Below, piece by piece: positions 58,863 through 64,000 of a stretch of DNA of 64,000 nt. This DNA comes from Hyperoodon ampullatus (lineage: Eukaryota; Chordata; Mammalia; Artiodactyla; Ziphiidae). Every line of letters starts with the position of its first letter. Positions within the stretch are counted from its first letter, which is position 1. The stretch spans positions 106,838,949 through 106,902,948 of the forward strand of contig OX457060.1 of the NCBI GenBank assembly GCA_949752795.1, given 5' to 3'. Both the position numbers and the translations under genes were made by a program. Below the pieces are notes generated by a model. It did no database searches. It was not told where the DNA came from and saw only the letters and a program-made list of their open reading frames with translations.

Positions 58863-61800
58863 CCTTAGTCTAGGCCTTCTAGAAAATGGAGCAGAAGGGA
58901 AGACTTAAGAGGATAACCTTTTATTTTTGTGTTTCCATCCTAGGGTGGTAAAAGTGAGAGAAAAAGGAAACAGTTGTTAACAAAGTAGGTAAAATTATGC
59001 TATATAATGTTTATTAATCTGGTTTCTGTTTCACAGCAAGCCACCTAGAGATAAAGTGGGTCTCTTGGTAGGCATGTTTATTATGTACATGGGAATTACC
59101 TGGAAGAGTTATAATGAGGAACAGCCACAGAAAAGAGAAAGGAGAGAGAAAGAGAAAGGAGTTATCCTCATGACTCCTCATCTGTTGTTCCCATCAGTCA
59201 AAGTTTTTACCTCAATGTAGAGCTGATTCTCATGCAATTTGAGGTTGTCATCCAGCCCTTGGTATTTTCTCAAGGAAACCTGTGGAGAGGTTCATCTGAC
59301 TCTGAAAGTAGAGAAGAGATCTAGCAAAGGGGGGACTTTGGGGGAGGGAGGCCATCAGAGAAATCTGAGAAGGTGTCCAGAGTGCTTAACACAATTAATT
59401 AATATTTGTAAAGCACTTAGAAGAGCACCCAATGACGATAAATATGTGTGTTAGCTATTATTACTCTGAGACAGGCTGCCAAGAATGTAAAGTAAGAATG
59501 AGGCTTGTATTCCAACGGATGGCAACTATTGGAGAATGTAGCTACAGTTCAGTTGCTGCTTAAAACAAGTTTATGGCACTGTTAGTTACTTTCACATGTG
59601 TTCATTTTTAAGAAAAACAAACCTACTGGAATGTTTTAATTGACTTCAAAATTATTCGTGATATTAGGCAATGTATAACCTCTTATTTTTCACACTAAGT
59701 TTTTCTACATATGTTCTAGGTCCGCACAGACCCATTTAGTTCCATTGAACAAGTAACCAAATAACCTAATTTAAAATACTATATACAGATTACTTTTGCT
59801 AATCTACATTTATGAAAACATTAATTTGTTTTCCAAAGGAATATCTTTACATGTGGTTACATTGTTTGCTAATTTGATTCTACGTTTTCATATATGAATG
59901 ATAATGTGTTTTGCTATTTATTTTCTATTTAGCATATTATATCTACCTACCTATGTATTTATCTATTTATCCATTTCATTCTTCACTCCTAAACTCACTT
60001 GATGTATCTTGAGAAAATAAAATTAAACTCATACAGCAATTTAAAAAAATGAGGCTTGTAAATAAAGGGGTACACCCAATAGTGATTTTGAGATTCTAAT
60101 TGTCCCAAGATTGTCTCTGATGTCTTGGGTTAAACTGACCCATAATTACAATTCCCCTTAAAGATTAAAAACACAAAGAGGGAGCTAGAAATGGTCAATT
60201 CTTCCAAGTTTTTTTTCCCAGCAAGACACAGACAGTGATTTCAGAGCAGGCTCAGTTCTAATTTGGATGATGGCCAATGTACCCAGGGGTACTGACTGCA
60301 GAGGGGAGTAGACTAATTCCACCATGGTTTTGGAGTGAATGCCAGAAGAATAAATGGGGAACGGTATTTGACTTTCTCTCTGGAAGTCTCCATTTAGTAC
60401 TATCTCTTTGACTCCAAGGCTTGTGAGTTGGGAGAAGGCATTCCCAAAAGAAGACTGGAGTCAGGGAATGTGTCATGAAGGACAAACAGCTATAACTTTG
60501 GGAAGGAAAGCTTAGAAGGTTTCTAGTAAATGTGGTTCTACCCAGAATCACAAGGATGGACCAGACCAGTGCCCCCAGGGGTGAGGATTATCTGGTGAAA
60601 GCTATGGAATACTTCAAGAAAAAAATAAAGGCACAAATATAAAAGCATAAAAATTATCTAGGTCCACCCACGGCACCTCTTCTTTTTTCCTATCCTTATC
60701 CTACATTCAAGTCCTCAAAGTTTTTTTTTTTTTACCAAACTATTGCAGTATAATATTTTCACACTTATCAAGATGTCAGATGGTGACATTCTGTAAATGT
60801 GCAATATAATTTTAAACTTACTATGTAAATCTGAGTCATCTAGATGCTGACATAACAAGATTTCTTTTCTAGAATTTTAAATGTTTTTCAAAAAAAAGAT
60901 TAAAAATGAATACTGTTTTGTTTCATTCTAATTAATATCACTAAAATGGAAAGAAACCAAATGTATCAGGAGTTACTGTTTGCATGTTAAGTGGGATTCC
61001 CTCCTTGAAGGAATTTTTGCAACGTCAAGGGATTAAACTGGCAGCTGTCGGGCTGTTCTCATGCAGACCACAGAATTTGCCCCTCCTTCTTCGTGTCTGA
61101 TGGAGATTTATGCCAGATGCTCAGAAGAAAGGACAGGATTTCAAAATCTTAAAGTCAGCATTAGGGGGAGAGTGGGTTGCAGGAGAAAAAAAAGTGGATT
61201 GTTTCAGCATTCTGAAATACTTGAAAGCTTGGGAATGTTTGGTGTTAGCATATAAATTATCTAACACACCAAACATAGCTACCATCAAATTAAAGATTCC
61301 GAAAACTTATTTGCTCAGAGTGGGTTTTCTCCTAGTCACATTGTCTTCTTGACTTCAGGAAAATGTGGATGGATTTTGAGATGCTTGCCACAAAAACACC
61401 AAATTTTCTTTTATGATTGCTTCACTGAAATAAACATAGATGAGATTACCAAGAAATGATCATTACTCAAAGTTTAGGGTCTATACTGTGAATGTATAAT
61501 TCCTATTAGTGTTTTATTCCTATTTTTTTTAAGATATAGATAATGTAAAGGAAAACTGCTGTGAAGATTTTTTCTTTTCACTGTTATGTCGTTTAAGATC
61601 TAGATATTGTTACTCATATTTTTGTCACTTAGCAAAGAATACTATGTAAATAAGATTGGTGAGTTTACATTTTACTGTCTCAAATTTATGATTTAGTATT
61701 CATATCTGGAATAATTAAAAATAAATTTTATCGTAAAAAGATTTTATTAACATTTTTTACTTTGTAGTCATACACTTTGGAATATTTTATTAACTTAACC

Positions 61801-62515
61801 CGGCCTACATCTATTTTTGCTAAATTATAAAGGCTTTTCTCCACACCACCAGACCCTAGAGCTGAGGAGTAAACACATTGATTTTTAAAATATAAATACT
61901 TACTCTTGAAATAATTAAACTTGAGATTAGATTCCAGGAATGATGGTTTGGCATGCCAGACTACTTGAACCAGCCATTTGATTCTGTCAATTATCTAAAA
62001 TTTTACAGAATTCTCTGCTTCCTTGTTAACAATTATATTTCTTCAGATTCCATTTTATCCATTCTATTAACATTGTAAGCCCTAACTAATCAATATATTG
62101 TAGATTAACTTCATCACAGTAAAAGTTTAAATATAGATATATCTCCAAATAACAAATTTTTAAATATTGCAGAAACACATTACTAAATATTTGGAGAATG
62201 TTAATAGCAATATTGAAAAAAAACATTTACACTGCTAAAGAGCTACAAAATTGCAATTTGTATTAAAGGAGAGAGTTGTAGGACTGCAACTATTAGACTG
62301 AATCTCTTCCAATATATATATTCACACTCACACTCACTTCTGATTTAAGATGAAAAAAAGGCTGCAAAGATCTTTTTATAGAAGTCACTCTCAAAATATA
62401 TTAGCATGATTAACTCAAGTCACTCTTCCCTCATCTCTTTTACAGTCATGTTTTCTTTCTGGTTTTGTCTTTTATCTTCACAGAAAAATGAAACACATAG
62501 TTTTATTTTCATTGT
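58863..62515. other. Unique stretch with a short MIR tail
   Basis: A MIR 3' piece is seen at about 59385-59460 (gtaaagcacttagaagagca). The rest, including a 97-codon minus-strand frame at 60258-60551, shows no recognised family. The purine-rich patch at 59125-59160 is low complexity. Confidence 0.4.
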
Positions 62516-62518
62516 TTT

Positions 62519-63504
62519 GTTAACATCTTTATTGGAGTATAATTGCTTTACAATTGTGTGTTAGTTTCTGCTTTATAAAAAAGTGAATCAGCTATACATA
62601 TACATATATACCGATATATCCTCCCTCTTGCATCTCCCTCCCACCCCCTGTATCCCACCACCCTAGGTGGCCACAAAGCACCAAGCTGATCATCTGTGCT
62701 ATGCAGCTGCTTCCCACTAGCTATCTATTTTATATTTGGTAGTACATGTAAATCCATGCCACTCTTTCACTTTGTACCAGCTTACCCTTCTCTCTCCCCT
62801 TGTCCTCAAGTTCATTTTCTATGTCTGTGTCTTTATTCCTGTCCCACCCCTAGGTTCTTCAGAACAAGTTTTTTTTTTTTTTTTTGATTACATATATATG
62901 CGTTAGCATATAGTATTTGTTTTTCTCTTTCTGACTTACTTCACTCTGTATGACAGACACTAGGTCCATCCATCTCACTACAAATAACCCAATTTCATTT
63001 ATTTTTATGGCTGAGTGATATTCTACTGTATATATGTGCCAAATCCTCTCTGTCCACTCATCTGTTGATGGACACTTAGGTTGCTTCCATGTCCTGGCTA
63101 TTGTAAATAGAGCTGCAAAGAACATTGTGGTACATGACTCTTTTTGAATTATGGTTTTCTCAGGGTATAGGCCCAGTAGTGGGATTGCTGGGTCGTATGC
63201 TAGTTTTACTTTTAGTTTTTTAAGGAACCTCCATACTGTTCTCCATACTGACTGTAACAATTTACATTCCCACCAACAGTGCAAGAGTGTTCCCTTTTCT
63301 CCACACCCTCTCCACCATTTATTTTTTGTAGATATTTTTATGATGGCCATTCTGAGTGGTGTGAGGTGATAACTCATTGTAGTTTTGATTTGCATTTCTC
63401 TAATGATTAGTGATGATGACCATCCTTTCATGTGTTTCTTGGCAATCTGTATATCTTCTTTGGAGAAATGTATATTTAGGTCTTCTGCCTATTTTTGGAT
63501 TAGG

Positions 63505-63536
<32 letters not shown>

Positions 63537-64000
63537 TGAGCAGCATGAGCTGCTTGTAAATTTTGGAGATTAATCCTTTGTCAGTTGCTTCATTTGAAAA
63601 TATTTTCTCCCATTCGGGGGGTTGTCTTTTGGTCTTGTTTATGGTTTCCTTTGTTGTGCAAAAGCTTTCAAGTTTCATTAGATCCCATGTGTTTATTTCT
63701 GTTTTTATTTACATATCTCAAGGAGGTGGGTCTAAAAGGATCTTGCTGTGATTTATGTCATAGAGTGTCCTGCCTATGTTTTCTTCTAAGAGTTTTATAG
63801 TGTGTGGCCTTACATTTAGGTCTTTAATCTATTTTGAGTTTATTTTTGTGTATGGTGTTAGGGAGTGTTCTAATTTCATTCTTGTACATGTAGCTGTCCA
63901 GTTTTTCCAGCACCAACTATTGAAGAGGATGTCTTTTCTCCATTGTATGTTCTTGCCTCCTTTAGCAAAGATAAGGTGACCATATGTGAGTAGGTTTCTC
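62519..64000 (-). mobile_element. LINE-1, antisense, 3' UTR and ORF2 C-terminal part, running off the window
   Basis: The 3' UTR begins at about 62519 (atctttattggagtataatt) with cactagctatctattttata. Reverse translation of 62859-63431 gives the ORF2 C terminus: [16 protein letters not shown] (the cysteine-rich region), [15 protein letters not shown] and [20 protein letters not shown]. Further right (63400-63678) lies [20 protein letters not shown]. The two frames part at an expanded A run (63507-63530 region on the plus strand as T). ORF2 normally supplies endonuclease and reverse transcriptase; the frameshift, stops and unseen 5' part make activity very unlikely. Confidence 0.94.

Noticed and set aside
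60258..60551. 97-codon minus-strand frame in moderately GC-rich DNA
   Set aside because: No family recognised and no supporting gene structure; kept only as unique sequence.
62519..64000. Possibly active L1
   Set aside because: ORF2 is frameshifted at an expanded A run, and the 5' part is outside the window. There is no support for activity.

Overview
This window is nuclear DNA from a mammal, most likely a cetacean (whale or dolphin). The evidence is several copies of a tRNA-derived SINE with the CHR-type head (GGGCTTCCCTGGTGGCGCAG on its sense strand), in the short form typical of cetaceans (positions 1, 1385, 38231, 41522, 56170) and the longer form shared by the wider whale/hippo/ruminant group (5839, 42626). 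Cetartiodactyl-type LINE-1 3' ends, MIR, L2, MER5A-like, Tigger-like and MaLR LTR remnants fit the same placement. Base composition is AT-rich throughout, and one 200-base run of N (4270-4469) marks an assembly gap.

I found no intact host protein-coding gene, tRNA, rRNA, CRISPR array or operon. The window reads as a gene desert or the inside of a very long intron, and the sequence cannot say which. The only recognisable gene-derived unit is a processed pseudogene of EIF3E (translation initiation factor 3 subunit e) at 23397-24923. It has its 5' UTR start, a lost start codon, several frameshifts and stops, an AATAAA signal, a decayed poly(A) tail and a 10-base target-site duplication. It lies 113 bases downstream of a decayed mariner DNA transposon (22005-23283) with TA duplications and a traceable DD34D triad.

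Layout. 1-8700: SINEs, a probable old L1 5'-UTR-like stretch, an unclassified repeat with direct-repeat ends, a Tigger-type remnant, an old L1 holding the gap and a second nested L1 tail, a long CHR SINE, and a 5'-inverted L1. 8700-18800: mostly unique sequence with MIR, MER5A-like and MLT1 LTR remnants and one puzzling minus-strand quasi-ORF (11092-11619). 18797-21289: a 2.3 kb antisense L1 flanked by an unusually long direct repeat and containing a recent-looking 145-base tandem duplication. 22005-24933: the mariner and the EIF3E pseudogene. 25000-40500: long unique AT-rich stretches with two more 5'-inverted L1s, an MLT1-like LTR, L2 and MIR pieces and one CHR SINE. 40560-44500: a layered block of old LINE, a probable ERV LTR, SINEs, a MaLR LTR and MIR. 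44500-64000: unique sequence, four more L1 3' ends, two MST-type LTRs (one splitting a MIR), an ERVL-type LTR with a microsatellite tail, and an antisense L1 with ORF2 that runs off the right end.

Nothing here works together as a system. The interest lies in insertion history: three 5'-inverted (twin-primed) L1s, several exact target-site duplications, nested insertions, and local duplications. I did not find evidence for a new biological system.
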